A stretch of 26,425 bases of DNA from Treponema sp. UBA6988. GTDB lineage: Bacteria; Spirochaetota; Spirochaetia; Treponematales; Treponemataceae. Position 1 is the stretch's first letter. Each line of letters starts with the position of its first letter. The position numbers and the translations under genes were made by a program. The DNA is taken from positions 1 through 26,425 of the forward strand of contig DJYC01000061.1 in assembly GCA_002448445.1 (NCBI GenBank), written 5' to 3'. Below, in pieces: positions 14,242 to 23,600 of this stretch. The notes under the pieces are model-generated. The model saw only the letters and a list, made by a program, of their open reading frames with translations. It searched no databases and was not told where the DNA came from.

Positions 14242-15663
14242 CTATTTTAATAATTCTTTGACCGTAACAACAAAATATGTGTCTTTGTCTTTTATTGCTT
14301 TTTCCACTCCGCTTGAAACACCTTTCTTTGAAAATATCATAAAATATTTGTTCGGCCGGTTTATGCACAGGGCGGAATCCTTCAAATCCTTGAGCTGACT
14401 CTCATCGAATTTTTTTTCTGTATATTTACACTCGCAGAAAAGGGCATTCTCCTCATCAGTTGCAATCAAATCTATTTCCTCCTGCCTTTTAAGGACTGGA
14501 TTGTTACCCCACCAGCGGCCAAGATTCTCTGCAAAAAAAGGCATCTTGCCGTTGTAAAAAAGATCCTTGAGATAGGCCTCACAGATTGCCTCAAAGCGGT
14601 GACCGATAAATGTATTCAGCCTTTCCTTTGTAATCTCCCGCTCGTAAAACAGCCTAGGAGAGATAAGTCCGTTCAGCATGTTCTGCTTCTTGAAAATGAA
14701 CATAAAATAAAATGCAAAATAGTTGTCGCAGATTGAGTAAAGCGTATTGCGGCTGGTCTGCTTTTCTCCGCACGGAATTTCCCTTTTGATAAACCCCAGA
14801 TTGGACAGGACACTCAGATACTTTGCGATTTTTGCAGGCTCCTCTCCCACTTTGTCCCTTATTTTTTCAAATGTCGATGCCCCTGCATTTATGGCAAGCA
14901 TGATGCTCTTGTAAAAATATGTTTCCTTAAGTTCCATCCTAAGAAGTGTCTCTATCTCATTAAAGAGGACTCCCGTAGTAGAAAGACAGTGCGTGATGAT
15001 GTTCTCCCTGATTGAACGGCTGTCGTCAAAAAGCGTAAGGTAAAAAGGAATCCCCCCAAGGATTGAATATGCGCACAATGCCTGCTCGTCATTGTATTTG
15101 GGAAAGAACTCACGTGACTCCCTGTATGTAAAAGGACAAAGCTTAAGCTCGGCTGTTTTACGGCCATACAGGGGCTTTGAGGAATTGTCGATTATGTCCT
15201 CTATTACAGACACCTCCGATCCGCAGAGAATAAGGAAAATATTTTTCTTTTTGAGGATTGTGTCTATTGCAATCTGAAGCCCTGAATCATAAGCAGGATT
15301 TGAGCTGTAAAGATAAGTGAACTCATCGATTATGATTACAAGACGCTCTTTTATTTGGGTATTCTTGATAAAGGAATAAACATCGCTCCATTTTTCAAAT
15401 GAATCAAGAAAATCTCCCGCTTTTAGAACTTTATTCAGCTCGTCACAAAAATTTTTTACGTTTGTTTTTTCTGAGGATTTGTCGCCTGTAAAATAAACTG
15501 TGTTCTTTGAGTGAAGACCTGCAAAATGGCCTAGAAGATAAGACTTACCAACCCTGCGGCGGCCATGCAGAATGAGCATCTCAAAATTCCTGGAATTATA
15601 AAGCTTTTCCAAAAAACTGAGTTCAGCCGTCCTGCCAATGAATATTTCATTTTCCTTATCCAT
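14242..15663 (-). CDS. AAA-type ATPase with winged helix and DUF234 nuclease-like C-terminus
   Basis: This 473-aa protein has an N-terminal P-loop ATPase domain: IFIGRTAELSFLEKLY, Walker A GRRRVGKSY (34-42), Walker B LVIIIDEF (Asp113-Glu114), and LILCGSEVSVIED. A winged-helix-like part (about 250-310) contains STFEKIRDKVGEEPAKIAKYL. The C-terminal DUF234 region resembles a PD-(D/E)XK nuclease fold, with EEIDLIA (Asp398) and FCECKY (Glu411, Lys413). The family is common in anaerobes and archaea, and its function is largely unknown. It stands alone between terminators. The ATG has GGAG 6 nt upstream, and that site overlaps a paired palindromic operator placed over the transcription start, which suggests strong repression, possibly by the protein's own winged helix. 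Any link to mobile elements or defence is inference. Confidence 0.9.
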   Translation of the reverse strand: MDKENEIFIGRTAELSFLEKLYNSRNFEMLILHGRRRVGKSYLLGHFAGLHSKNTVYFTGDKSSEKTNVKNFCDELNKVLKAGDFLDSFEKWSDVYSFIKNTQIKERLVIIIDEFTYLYSSNPAYDSGLQIAIDTILKKKNIFLILCGSEVSVIEDIIDNSSKPLYGRKTAELKLCPFTYRESREFFPKYNDEQALCAYSILGGIPFYLTLFDDSRSIRENIITHCLSTTGVLFNEIETLLRMELKETYFYKSIMLAINAGASTFEKIRDKVGEEPAKIAKYLSVLSNLGFIKREIPCGEKQTSRNTLYSICDNYFAFYFMFIFKKQNMLNGLISPRLFYEREITKERLNTFIGHRFEAICEAYLKDLFYNGKMPFFAENLGRWWGNNPVLKRQEEIDLIATDEENALFCECKYTEKKFDESQLKDLKDSALCINRPNKYFMIFSKKGVSSGVEKAIKDKDTYFVVTVKELLK

Positions 15664-15666
15664 TAT

Positions 15667-15699
15667 TTACTCCAAAGTAATTTACTCTAGAGTAAATTA
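15667..15699 (-). promoter_or_regulatory. Paired palindromic operator before the DUF234 ATPase gene
   Basis: A perfect 22-bp palindrome at 15678-15699 has the core TTACTCTAGAGTAA. A second site, TTACTCCAAAGTAA (15667-15680), has the same half-sites and spacing, with centres 15 bp apart. The perfect site covers the predicted transcription start and part of the -10 box; the second covers the ribosome-binding site. Confidence 0.7.
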
Positions 15700-15724
15700 T
15701 ATAGCAACAGACGTTTTCTTTCAA
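15696..15724 (-). promoter_or_regulatory. Sigma-70 promoter of the DUF234 ATPase gene
   Basis: On the minus strand TTGAAA (15724-15719) and a perfect TATAAT (15701-15696) are 17 bp apart. Initiation would fall near 15689, in the middle of the palindrome, so a bound regulator should block transcription. Confidence 0.7.
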
Positions 15725-15751
15725 GAACCCCGGCACTTACCGCCCCGCCGC

Positions 15752-15788
15752 AAAAAAAAAAGCCGGCAGGATTATACCCACCAGCTTT
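15752..15788 (-). terminator. Rho-independent terminator of the small lipoprotein gene
   Basis: On the minus strand AAAGCTGG pairs with CCGGCTTT (8 bp with one G-U), enclosing a short loop, and is followed by a run of nine or more T. It starts 44 nt after the stop of the gene at 15832. Confidence 0.7.
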
Positions 15789-15831
15789 ATTTCAAACGGT
15801 TATCGAATGTTTGACCAACAACGTTTAGTTT

Positions 15832-16305
15832 TCATTCATACCAATCGTAATCAAATGTCAAATGGTTTTCAAACAAGTTACCAACATCAATTAAAATATC
15901 ATCACCACCCAGCAGCACACCAACATCATTAACATCAACACCATAATCATCAAGGTCTTTATTTGAAGTAATGCCTTTTAGAAATTCTATAAAGTCTTCT
16001 TCTTCTTTAAAAGAACCTTCTGCACCCGTAAGACTGTAAGTCCCATCCTTATAATAAACAGTGGAACCAAAAATTTCCCTCAGATCATTCCACTCGGGAT
16101 CTGAACTGGTAAAAGTAGTTTTAGTTTTTGTTGAACTATCGTCTGGATCTTCATAGTTAGTCAATGTGATTTCTTTTAAGTTAAAAACCCTTGCGCCTGC
16201 TACTATTTTTCCACCTCCAGATGACGAACCATTTTCACATCCGATAAATGCACAGCCCAAAAGCAGCGCCGCCAACACAACCATAACCTTAGAAAATCTT
16301 TTCAT
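15832..16305 (-). CDS. Small acidic lipoprotein of unknown function
   Basis: This 157-aa protein starts MKRFSKVMVVLAALLLGCAF and has two possible lipobox cysteines, LLLGC and FIGC. The second is followed by ENGSSSGGG, a flexible linker typical of surface lipoproteins, and is the better anchor. The mature part is rich in Asp, Glu, Ser and Thr with no recognised domain; a stretch of Asp/Val/Gly (DDYGVDVNDVGVLLGGDD) is notable. The ATG at 16305 has AGGAG 7 nt upstream. It is a single-gene unit with its own -10 box and terminator. Confidence 0.8.
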   Translation of the reverse strand: MKRFSKVMVVLAALLLGCAFIGCENGSSSGGGKIVAGARVFNLKEITLTNYEDPDDSSTKTKTTFTSSDPEWNDLREIFGSTVYYKDGTYSLTGAEGSFKEEEDFIEFLKGITSNKDLDDYGVDVNDVGVLLGGDDILIDVGNLFENHLTFDYDWYE

Positions 16306-16344
16306 TTTGTTTCTCCTTGAATAAATATTTAACTTTATGAGCAT

Positions 16345-16350
16345 ATTATA
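16345..16350 (-). promoter_or_regulatory. -10 box of the small lipoprotein gene
   Basis: A perfect TATAAT on the minus strand (16350-16345) predicts a leader of about 33 nt with an AGGAG site. The -35 region (TGGAAT at 17 bp) is poor. A short hairpin lies immediately upstream at 16371-16389. Confidence 0.4.
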
Positions 16351-16370
16351 TTCCCGCCCAAAGCCCAATT

Positions 16371-16389
16371 CCAGTGAGTTTTACCCACC
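16371..16389. repeat. Short hairpin repeat GTGAGTTTTACCCAC, second copy
   Basis: CCAGTGAGTTTTACCCAC is identical over 18 bases to the terminator hairpin at 14168-14185, but here there is no adequate T-run. It lies upstream of the lipoprotein promoter. Confidence 0.5.
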
Positions 16390-16423
16390 AATTTTAAGGA
16401 AAATTTACGAAATTGAGCAAATT

Positions 16424-16443
16424 TCGGTGAGTTTACGCACCGA
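16424..16443. repeat. Short hairpin repeat, third copy with changed stem
   Basis: TCGGTG and CACCGA pair around AGTTTACG. The loop region resembles the copies at 14169 and 16371 while the outer stem differs and remains paired. TTTT follows on the plus strand after GAG. Confidence 0.45.
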
Positions 16444-16467
16444 GTTTTCTATATTCTGCAAATAAAG

Positions 16468-16676
16468 CCTAGCCGGGATTGGAGGGGGCGCAATGTGGAG
16501 AAAATTACATCCTTGTAATTTTCTCCACGCAAGTTTTTTGCAAAAACTTGCCAAGCGTTTTATGCCAACAAATGACGCGCCCTCCTTGGCGCTAATTGCT
16601 ACCGAATTCCATGCCCCGGAAAGCCCGTAATACACTTGATCCCCGAAGGGGCAGTTTAACCATAAAGGCGGCTCCA
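16468..16676 (+). repeat. Structured intergenic repeat, member C
   Basis: It reads forward from CCTAGCCGGGATTGGAGG to GTTTAACCATAAAGGCGGCTCCA. Hairpins are GGAGAAAATTAC/GTAATTTTCTCC around ATCCTT, GCAAGTTTTT/AAAAACTTGC around TGC, GCGCC/GGCGC around CTCCTT, and CCCC-GAA-GGGG just before the conserved end. The matching places in member B have different stem bases that still pair. It ends 18 bp before the purM promoter. Confidence 0.7.
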
Positions 16677-16693
16677 GAGAAGGAAGAACATCT

Positions 16694-16721
16694 GTTGCAA
16701 GAGGTTTGAATTGTTGTATAA
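16694..16721 (+). promoter_or_regulatory. Sigma-70 promoter of purM
   Basis: TTGCAA (16694-16699) and a perfect TATAAT (16716-16721) are 16 bp apart on the plus strand. The leader would be about 35 nt, with GGGGA 6 nt before the ATG. No purine riboswitch fits in it. Confidence 0.6.
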
Positions 16722-16762
16722 TGGAAGGTAACTCAAACACCGCAAATTAATGGGGACTTATC

Positions 16763-17797
16763 ATGAAAAAAAATCTTAAGTATGATGTTGATATTGACTT
16801 GGCTAACGAGACAAAAAAGGCAATGGCTAAGGCCTTGAATACAGACAACGAAAGGGTGCTGAATAAAATTGGCGCATTTTCTTCTTTGTACGACATCAAA
16901 TTTAAGGAGTACAAAAATCCGGTTCTTGTTTTAAAGACAGAGGAACCTGGTTCAAAGCAGCTTTTGGCAGCGCAATACGGAAAGCTGGAAAACGTTTCCT
17001 ACGACATGATAAATCATCTTATAAACGACTGCATCGTTATGGGTGCAAGGCCGCTTACGGTTCAGGATGCAATCATCTGCGGAAAGATGAATAAGGAAGA
17101 CATAAACAAAATTGTAAAGTCTGTTGCAGACGCATGCAAGAAGCAGGAATGTGTGCTTACAGGAGGCGAAACTTCTGAGCAGCCCGGCGTTCTAAAAGCA
17201 GGCACATATATTCTAACCTCCAGCATTGTTGGCATTGTAGAAAAAAGCAAAATCATAGACGGTTCAAAAATCAAAGAAGGCAACGTAGTAATTTCTCTTG
17301 AATCAAGCGGAATCCACACGAACGGTTACACTCTTGTAAGAAAGGTGATGAAAAAATACCCCCAGATTATGGATGCAAAAATCGGGAAGAAAAAATTCAT
17401 CGATGTTATTTTGGAACCGCACAGGTGCTACTACAAGGCACTAAAGGATTTGTTCCCTACAAACTGGATAACGGGTCTTGCCCACATTACAGGCGGCGGC
17501 ATTTGCGAAAACCTTAACCGCATTCTGCCGGACAATCTTTCTGCAAGCATTGATGCTTCAAAATACCAGATTCTGGATATTTTTAAATTGATAAAAAAGA
17601 CTGCAAATGTTTCGGAAAAAGAAATGCTCAGAACCTTTAACCTTGGGGTTGGCCTTACGGTTGTTGCAAAGAAGGAACATGCAGAAGACATAATCAAGCA
17701 CATGAAGAAAAACAAGATAAACGCTTACGTAATCGGTCAGATTGTTAAGGGACACAGGGATGTTGTTGTAAGCGGCGACTTTGACTGGACCATGTGA
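16763..17797 (+). CDS. purM: Phosphoribosylformylglycinamidine cyclo-ligase (AIR synthase), divergent
   Basis: PurM closes the imidazole ring, turning FGAM into AIR with ATP, in cytosolic purine synthesis. The 344-aa length is normal. Matches to the family include VDIDLAN near the start, VLTGGETSEQPG, VVISLESSGIHTNGYTLVRKV, LAHITGGGICENL and TFNLGVGL. Two N-terminal motifs differ: the ATP- and metal-binding DGVGTK of ordinary PurM is replaced by TEEPGSK (59-65), and the aspartate of the later GIDLV segment is missing. The C-terminal half is well conserved. Either this is a divergent but active lineage or it does a related reaction; the best call is PurM. It stands alone and converges with recG, with only 2 bp between stops and no terminator between them. 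Confidence 0.88.
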   Translation: MKKNLKYDVDIDLANETKKAMAKALNTDNERVLNKIGAFSSLYDIKFKEYKNPVLVLKTEEPGSKQLLAAQYGKLENVSYDMINHLINDCIVMGARPLTVQDAIICGKMNKEDINKIVKSVADACKKQECVLTGGETSEQPGVLKAGTYILTSSIVGIVEKSKIIDGSKIKEGNVVISLESSGIHTNGYTLVRKVMKKYPQIMDAKIGKKKFIDVILEPHRCYYKALKDLFPTNWITGLAHITGGGICENLNRILPDNLSASIDASKYQILDIFKLIKKTANVSEKEMLRTFNLGVGLTVVAKKEHAEDIIKHMKKNKINAYVIGQIVKGHRDVVVSGDFDWTM

Positions 17798-17799
17798 TT

Positions 17800-20061
17800 T
17801 TAGCTTGAACGCCTTAGCATTTCAAACGCATCGTAACGGGCCTGCATAAGAATGTCTTTGTCGCGGGCCAAATCTGCAATTCCAAGCGTCAGGTAGCCTG
17901 ACTGGGCAGTTCCCGAAACTTCTCCCGGGCCACGGAGCCTTAGGTCTTCTTCTGCTATTTTAAAGCCGTCGTTTGTCTGGTGCAGGGCTTTTAGACGCTC
18001 TATGCCTACTGGAGTAATGTTTTTTCCGTAGATAAGGAAACAATAGCTTTGCAGACTGTTTCTTCCAACCCTACCCCTAAGCTGGTGAAGTTCCGCAAGT
18101 CCAAACCTGTCTGCGTGCTCTATTACGATGCATGTTGCATTCGGCACGTCCACGCCAACTTCTACAACCGTTGTTGCAACCAGAACCTGTATCTTGTTCT
18201 GCCTAAAGTCTTCAAGAATCTGTCGGCTTTCTTCTTCTTCCACCTTGCTGTGCACAAGCGCGCACTTGAATGTGGGATAGACTTCTTTGGAAAGAAAATT
18301 GAACATTTCCTGTGCGGACTTTAGGTTGCCCTGGTTTTCTGCCGCATCTTGTTCCAAAGGCTCGTCTTCCCCGATTCTTGGGTATACAAAATATGCCTGG
18401 TGTCCAGCCATAAGCTCTTTGCGGACTGCTTCGTAGGCATTCCTTTCGTTTCCCATAACACTAAGGTAGGTCTTTACCGGAAGCCTTCCCTGCGGCATGC
18501 TGTGTATTGTGCTTACGTCCAAGTCTCCGAATGCGGTTAGGGCCAATGTCTGCGGAATGGGTGTTGCGCTCATCATAAGAAGGTCGGGAGTGTGGCTGTA
18601 TTCGCTTGAACCGCCTGTGGAAGCCTGAGCTGCAATCCTGCCCTTTGCAAGTATTGATTCCCTCTGGGTAACTCCAAAGCGGTGCTGCTCGTCTATTACC
18701 GCAAGCTGGAGGTTTGCATACTGGATGTTTCGGCTAAAAAGCGCGTGTGTTCCCACTACAAAGTTTACGCTTCCGTCTTTTAGGGCATTAAGCAAAGCCT
18801 GCCTTCCTGCCGCCTTAAGGTTTCCGGTAAGGAATGCAACTTTTACACCGATTGGCTCAAGCAAGCTGGCCGCGTTTTCTGCATGCTGTCTTGCAAGAAG
18901 TTCCGTTGGTGCCATAAGTGCGCACTGGCCGCCGTAGTCTATGGTACGCAGGCAAAGCATAAAGGAAACAAGTGTCTTTCCAGAACCTACGTCTCCCTGC
19001 AAGAGCCTCTGCATGGAAAAGGGCTGTTTTTCCAAAGCCTCCGGGCGGTTCTTGAGCGTGTTAAGTTCATCCTGGCTTTTGTCTATGTCCCGGTTCATCT
19101 GGAAAATGGCCGCCATCTGCCCCTGGGTAAATTCAAAGGGAAGTCGTTCCACAAGCTGTTTTTGCCTTGGGGAAAGGGATTCCATGAATTCACTTTTGCT
19201 TACGTCCGGTGTTGAAAAATAAGATGCTGCACTTGGAATGCCTTGTGCAAGACCTGCTTTCTCTTCCGCAGAAGGATTCTTGGCAGCATCAAAAACCGCC
19301 GCTTGTTCTATAGAAGGAAGGCTGCCCCTGTGGCGAAGGGTGTGCTCTGCCATCTTGTATTCAAAAAAATAAAGCTCTTCGTAAATGAGGGTACGCTTGG
19401 CAAGAAGGACCTGGCTTATGTCCTTAGGCTGATGAATAAAGGCCAGGGCTTGTGCCTTGTGCAAAAGCTTACGCTCCTGGATTATCAAAGCGGGCAAATC
19501 ATCTTCCAGTGACTTTCCGTACTGCTGCAATGCCGCCGCAACAATCTTGCGGTAGATTTTTTGCGTTATGCCTTCTGTGAGCGGGTAAACCGGCAAAACT
19601 CCGCTGCCCGGTATGGGTTTGCCCTGCCAGTCTGCAAGCTCGCCCGAATATGAAAGCCTTTCTGCTTCAAAAGACGATGCCTGTAGCGTATTGTATCTAA
19701 GTTCAAATTTTCCTGTTACGCTTATTATGCTTCCTTCCGGCAGTGATTTTTGCAGGAAGGGACGGTTAAAGGCTATAAGGAATGCGTTTGCACTTCCATC
19801 GGTTACGGCTATCTTTAGGGTCTTCATTTTGCCGTAGCCAAAAAAGTCGTGGGCAAGCACCTTGCATACCGTGTGAACCTTTCCGTAGTTCTGGGCGTAT
19901 TGGCTAAGGGTACATGCCTTTGTCCTGTCTTCCCAGTCACGTGGATAGGTTCCCAAAAGGTCGCCAACGGTAAAGATGTTCAGCCGGCTAAAAAGAGATG
20001 CCTTTGATTTTCCAACACCCGCAAGACTTTCCAGCGGGGTCCCCAGTTCGGAAAGCTTCAT
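17800..20061 (-). CDS. recG: ATP-dependent DNA helicase RecG
   Basis: RecG remodels stalled replication forks and branch-migrates Holliday junctions. At 753 aa it is longer than the roughly 690 aa of E. coli RecG; extra residues fall around 250-300 and 328-347. The N-terminal wedge domain has an OB fold (about 60-135). Helicase motifs follow: Walker A GDVGSGKT (356-363), MAPTELLARQHAE, VIDEQHRFGVTQR (DEQH box), MSATPIPQTLAL, VATTVVEVGVDVPNA and LHQLRGRVGR. The C-terminus has the RecG wing region RLRGPGEVSGTAQSG. It begins 6 nt after the stop of the yggT gene, so it is probably in the dnaE-yggT-recG operon. Identification is secure. Confidence 0.97.
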   Translation of the reverse strand: MKLSELGTPLESLAGVGKSKASLFSRLNIFTVGDLLGTYPRDWEDRTKACTLSQYAQNYGKVHTVCKVLAHDFFGYGKMKTLKIAVTDGSANAFLIAFNRPFLQKSLPEGSIISVTGKFELRYNTLQASSFEAERLSYSGELADWQGKPIPGSGVLPVYPLTEGITQKIYRKIVAAALQQYGKSLEDDLPALIIQERKLLHKAQALAFIHQPKDISQVLLAKRTLIYEELYFFEYKMAEHTLRHRGSLPSIEQAAVFDAAKNPSAEEKAGLAQGIPSAASYFSTPDVSKSEFMESLSPRQKQLVERLPFEFTQGQMAAIFQMNRDIDKSQDELNTLKNRPEALEKQPFSMQRLLQGDVGSGKTLVSFMLCLRTIDYGGQCALMAPTELLARQHAENAASLLEPIGVKVAFLTGNLKAAGRQALLNALKDGSVNFVVGTHALFSRNIQYANLQLAVIDEQHRFGVTQRESILAKGRIAAQASTGGSSEYSHTPDLLMMSATPIPQTLALTAFGDLDVSTIHSMPQGRLPVKTYLSVMGNERNAYEAVRKELMAGHQAYFVYPRIGEDEPLEQDAAENQGNLKSAQEMFNFLSKEVYPTFKCALVHSKVEEEESRQILEDFRQNKIQVLVATTVVEVGVDVPNATCIVIEHADRFGLAELHQLRGRVGRNSLQSYCFLIYGKNITPVGIERLKALHQTNDGFKIAEEDLRLRGPGEVSGTAQSGYLTLGIADLARDKDILMQARYDAFEMLRRSS

Positions 20062-20067
20062 CCGGAC

Positions 20068-20664
20068 CTAGAAAGAAATTCCCGCTAAAATTCTGCAAAT
20101 CTGCCAAATCAATATTGAGCCTGCTGCTATTATCAAAGTGAGTGCGATTATCGCAATTACAAGGGCTGTGGAATAGCTGACCTTTTTTCCTGCGGTAAAG
20201 GTGCGGGCAATATTGTATACAAGCGGAGAAATTGAAGCGTCTATCTGGTCAAGTATGGGGCTTGAATAGTACTGTCCTTTTCTTACAAGAAGAACTATAA
20301 GCCTTACCGCCAGAACGATTATGAGGAAGGTTATAATTGAAGTTATGATTGACCAGACAAGCTGTATCACCATCTGCAAAACCATGCTCAAAGTTATTGC
20401 AGACCTGCCGGCAAAGCTCGAAAGCATGGTTGCAAGGACGCCCAGTATGCACAAGCCCAGTGCGGCGGAAAAGTCAAAGCTGCCCAGCCTTAGCCACTTG
20501 ATTCCACGGAAAACATTCAGGTAGGGGTCGCATACCTTGCCCAAGAAGCGGGAAAACCGGCTGTAGGAAAGGGCAGGAACCCATGTTAGCAGTATGCGCA
20601 AAAAGCAAAGCAGCGCATAGACAGAAACAACAAAGGAAAGTATGGAAAATATTGTTCTTGGCAT
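20068..20664 (-). CDS. YggT-family membrane protein, two YggT-like units
   Basis: This 198-aa protein has about six membrane segments. Its N-terminal half carries the YggT pattern LLCFLRILLTWVPALSYSRF followed by VCDPYLNVFRGIKWLRLGSFDFSAALGLCILG. The C-terminal half repeats the layout more loosely (VRLIVLLVRKG, SPILDQIDASISPLVYNIARTF), so it looks like an internal duplication. YggT proteins act at the membrane and have been linked to osmotic tolerance and division-plane processes, but the mechanism is unclear. GAGG lies 5 nt before the ATG. It sits between dnaE (21 nt upstream) and recG (6 nt downstream). Confidence 0.88.
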   Translation of the reverse strand: MPRTIFSILSFVVSVYALLCFLRILLTWVPALSYSRFSRFLGKVCDPYLNVFRGIKWLRLGSFDFSAALGLCILGVLATMLSSFAGRSAITLSMVLQMVIQLVWSIITSIITFLIIVLAVRLIVLLVRKGQYYSSPILDQIDASISPLVYNIARTFTAGKKVSYSTALVIAIIALTLIIAAGSILIWQICRILAGISF

Positions 20665-20685
20665 AAAAACCTCTTAAACTAATTT

Positions 20686-23600
20686 TTATTCACACCAGAC
20701 ATCTTCAACAAGGTTTTGATCCTTTAAGCTCTGTATAAAATCAGGAGTTGAAGGAACTTGCATCTGCTGGTTTGCTTTTACCGTAAAAGGAGATCCATTT
20801 ACGCTTATATGAAAATATACTACACAATTGCCGTTTGCGCCAAATAAAAAATCCCGCAAAGGGCTTATTTCTTTTAGGGAAGAAAAAGCATCCCTCATCT
20901 TTATATGCACGGCAGCAATAGACTTTTCCTCCAGGGCCTTAGGGTCTTCCATTGTGTCCACAAGAAGGCTGGGGCTTTCCCTGCTACCGTCAACCTTTCC
21001 CTTAAAGGCATAGACCCCCTCGTCCTGAATTTTGTCCTTTAGCTGCTCCCATACCTTTGGAAAGAAGGTAATGTCTATCGCACCCTTAAAGTCCGCAAGC
21101 TTGGCAAAGCACATCTGGTCGCCTTTTTTTGTAAGTATCTGCCTAAGGCCTTGAATCATTCCTATGGCAACATAGCTTCTTCCGGTGTTCTTCATCTGCC
21201 AGGGCTTTCTTCCGCTAGCCTCTAGCGCCGCTTTTTCCGCCTTGTCTTCCTTTCCCGCCCTTTCTATGTTCTCGCTGGTAAGGGTGGCGCATTTTTCTAT
21301 GGCGTGCCTCCATTCATCCAAGGGGTGCCCCGAAACGTAGCAGCCAATCAGTTCCTTTTCTATATTAAGAAGCTCCATCTTGGGCATTTCTTCAACATCT
21401 TCATACTTAAAGTCAGCAAATTCCTTTATTCCTGCGTCCTCAAAGAGAGAAACCTGACCACTGTCACTGCCGAGCCTCTTTTTTTCTTCATACTGAATGG
21501 CCCTTTCGTAGTTGAGGATTAGGGTTGCCCTGTTCTTGTCCAGCTTGTCAAATCCGCCGGTCTTTATAAGAACTTCTATTGCCCTCTTGTTCACTTCCTG
21601 GAAGCTTATGCGGGAGATAAAGTCGTCAAATGACTTGAAAGGGCCGTTTGCCTCGCGCTCCTTTACTATAGCGGTTGCAGCACCTTCCCCCATGCCCTTG
21701 ATTCCCTTAAGGCCAAAGACTATGTGCCCGTCCACTACATCAAATATAACGTCCGAGCGGTTAACATCTGGAGCGTCAACCGGAATACCCATCTTGCGGG
21801 CTTCTTCTATATAAACAGGCAGGGTGTCCGTGGAAGTAATTTCGTTGGTAAGGTTTGCCGCCATAAATTCAGCAGGCTTGTGGGCCTTTAGGTAGCCTGT
21901 GCGGTAGGCAACAACCGAATAAGCCGCCGCATGGCTCTTATTAAAGCCGTAGCCCGCAAAAGGAACCATGATTTCAAAAATTTCGTCTGCGTGTTCCTTT
22001 GTAAAGCCGTTCTTGATTGCACCTTCCTCAAAGTCCTTCTTTTTTCCCATAAGGACTTCTGGCTTCTTCTTACCCATGGCGCGTCGGAGCATGTCTGCGG
22101 CACCCAGGCTGAATCCTGCAATCTTCTGGCTTACCTGCATAATCTGCTCCTGGTAAACCATAACACCGTATGTTTCCTTTAGAATATCCTCAAGGCAGGG
22201 GTCCGGGTAATGGATTGTTTCCGGATGCCACTTTCCTTCAATATATTGGGGAATGTAGTCCATAGGGCCGGGGCGGTAAAGCGCGTTCAAGGCGACAAGT
22301 TCTTCCAAGCGTCTGGGCTGTGCCTGGCGCAAAATCTTCTGCATACCCGGAGATTCAAACTGGAAGACTGCAACCGTGTCTCCCCGGCAGAAAAGGTCAA
22401 AGGTCTTTTCGTCAGACTCGCTTACGTTTGCGGTAACAAAATCAGGCTCCCCTTCCTTCTTGTGCTTGTTGATTATGTTCTCTGCATAGCGGATAAGGGA
22501 AAGCGTCTTTAGCCCAAGGTAGTCCATCTTTACAAGACCGCAGGGCTCAATTATGTCCATTGTATACTGAACGCCAACTTCCCCGGTCTTTGGGTCCTTG
22601 AATACAGGTGCCCAGTCCGGCAAGGCGGTAAGACCAATTACCATACCCGAAGCATGAAGACCCGTGTTGCGGTTAACGCCCTCAAGCTTGGACGCAAGCT
22701 CAAAAAGCCTCTTGTACTTTGGGTCGTCCTTGTAGGGAATAAGCTGCCCGTTGTCCGGGTGTTTTTCGTCCGGCGGAGTAAAGGCATCCTTAAGCTTGGC
22801 CTTGGGGTTGTCGGGAATGCACTTCTTTAGCATTGCAACTTCGTTAAGCGGAATGTTAAGCACGCGCCCAACGTCTGCAATACAGTTCTTTGGCTTTAGG
22901 GTTCCAAAGGTAACAATGTGGCCAACCTGGGGGTCACCGTAAAGGTCACGGGTATGCTGGATAATGTCCTGCCTGTAGTCGAAGTCCATGTCAACGTCAA
23001 AGTCCGGCATGGAAACGCGTTCAGGATTCAAAAAGCGTTCAAAAATCAGCTTGTAGCGGAAGGGGTCAATGTCCGTAATGGTCATGCAGTAGGCAACCAC
23101 GGAACCTGCACCCGAACCACGTCCCGGCCCAATAGGAATGTAAGGCTTGGGAATTTTATTCACATTGTCATAGGTAGACTTGGACCAGTTGATGAATTCC
23201 CAAACAATCAAAAAGTAGCCGGAAAAACCCATCTTAAAGATGATTCCAAGTTCATATTCAACACGCTCACGGATTTCCGGGGTAATCTCCTTGTAGCGCT
23301 TCTTAAGCCCCTCTTCTACGATGTAGCGCATGTAGTCATCTTGGTCGGATTTGTAGTCATCACCATGGGTGCGGAATTCGGCAGGCAGCTCAAAGCGGGG
23401 AAGGCAGTCCTTAAGCTCCTGTGTCTTATACTGGTGAATCGTAAGGTCGCACATGGCGGCGATTTTCTTTGTATTTTCAACAGCCTCTGGCCACTGGGGA
23501 AAGATTTTCTTCATCTCGTCCGCAGTTTTAAGGTACCATTCTGCAATGTTCTGGTCACCGCCCATCTTTTGGTGGGGTTCGTCCAAAAGCTTCTTGAATC

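Noticed and set aside
16405..16740. Open frame of 111 codons on the minus strand between the small lipoprotein and purM
   Set aside because: It lies across repeat C and the purM promoter, has no ribosome-binding site, and its sequence is explained by the hairpin arms.
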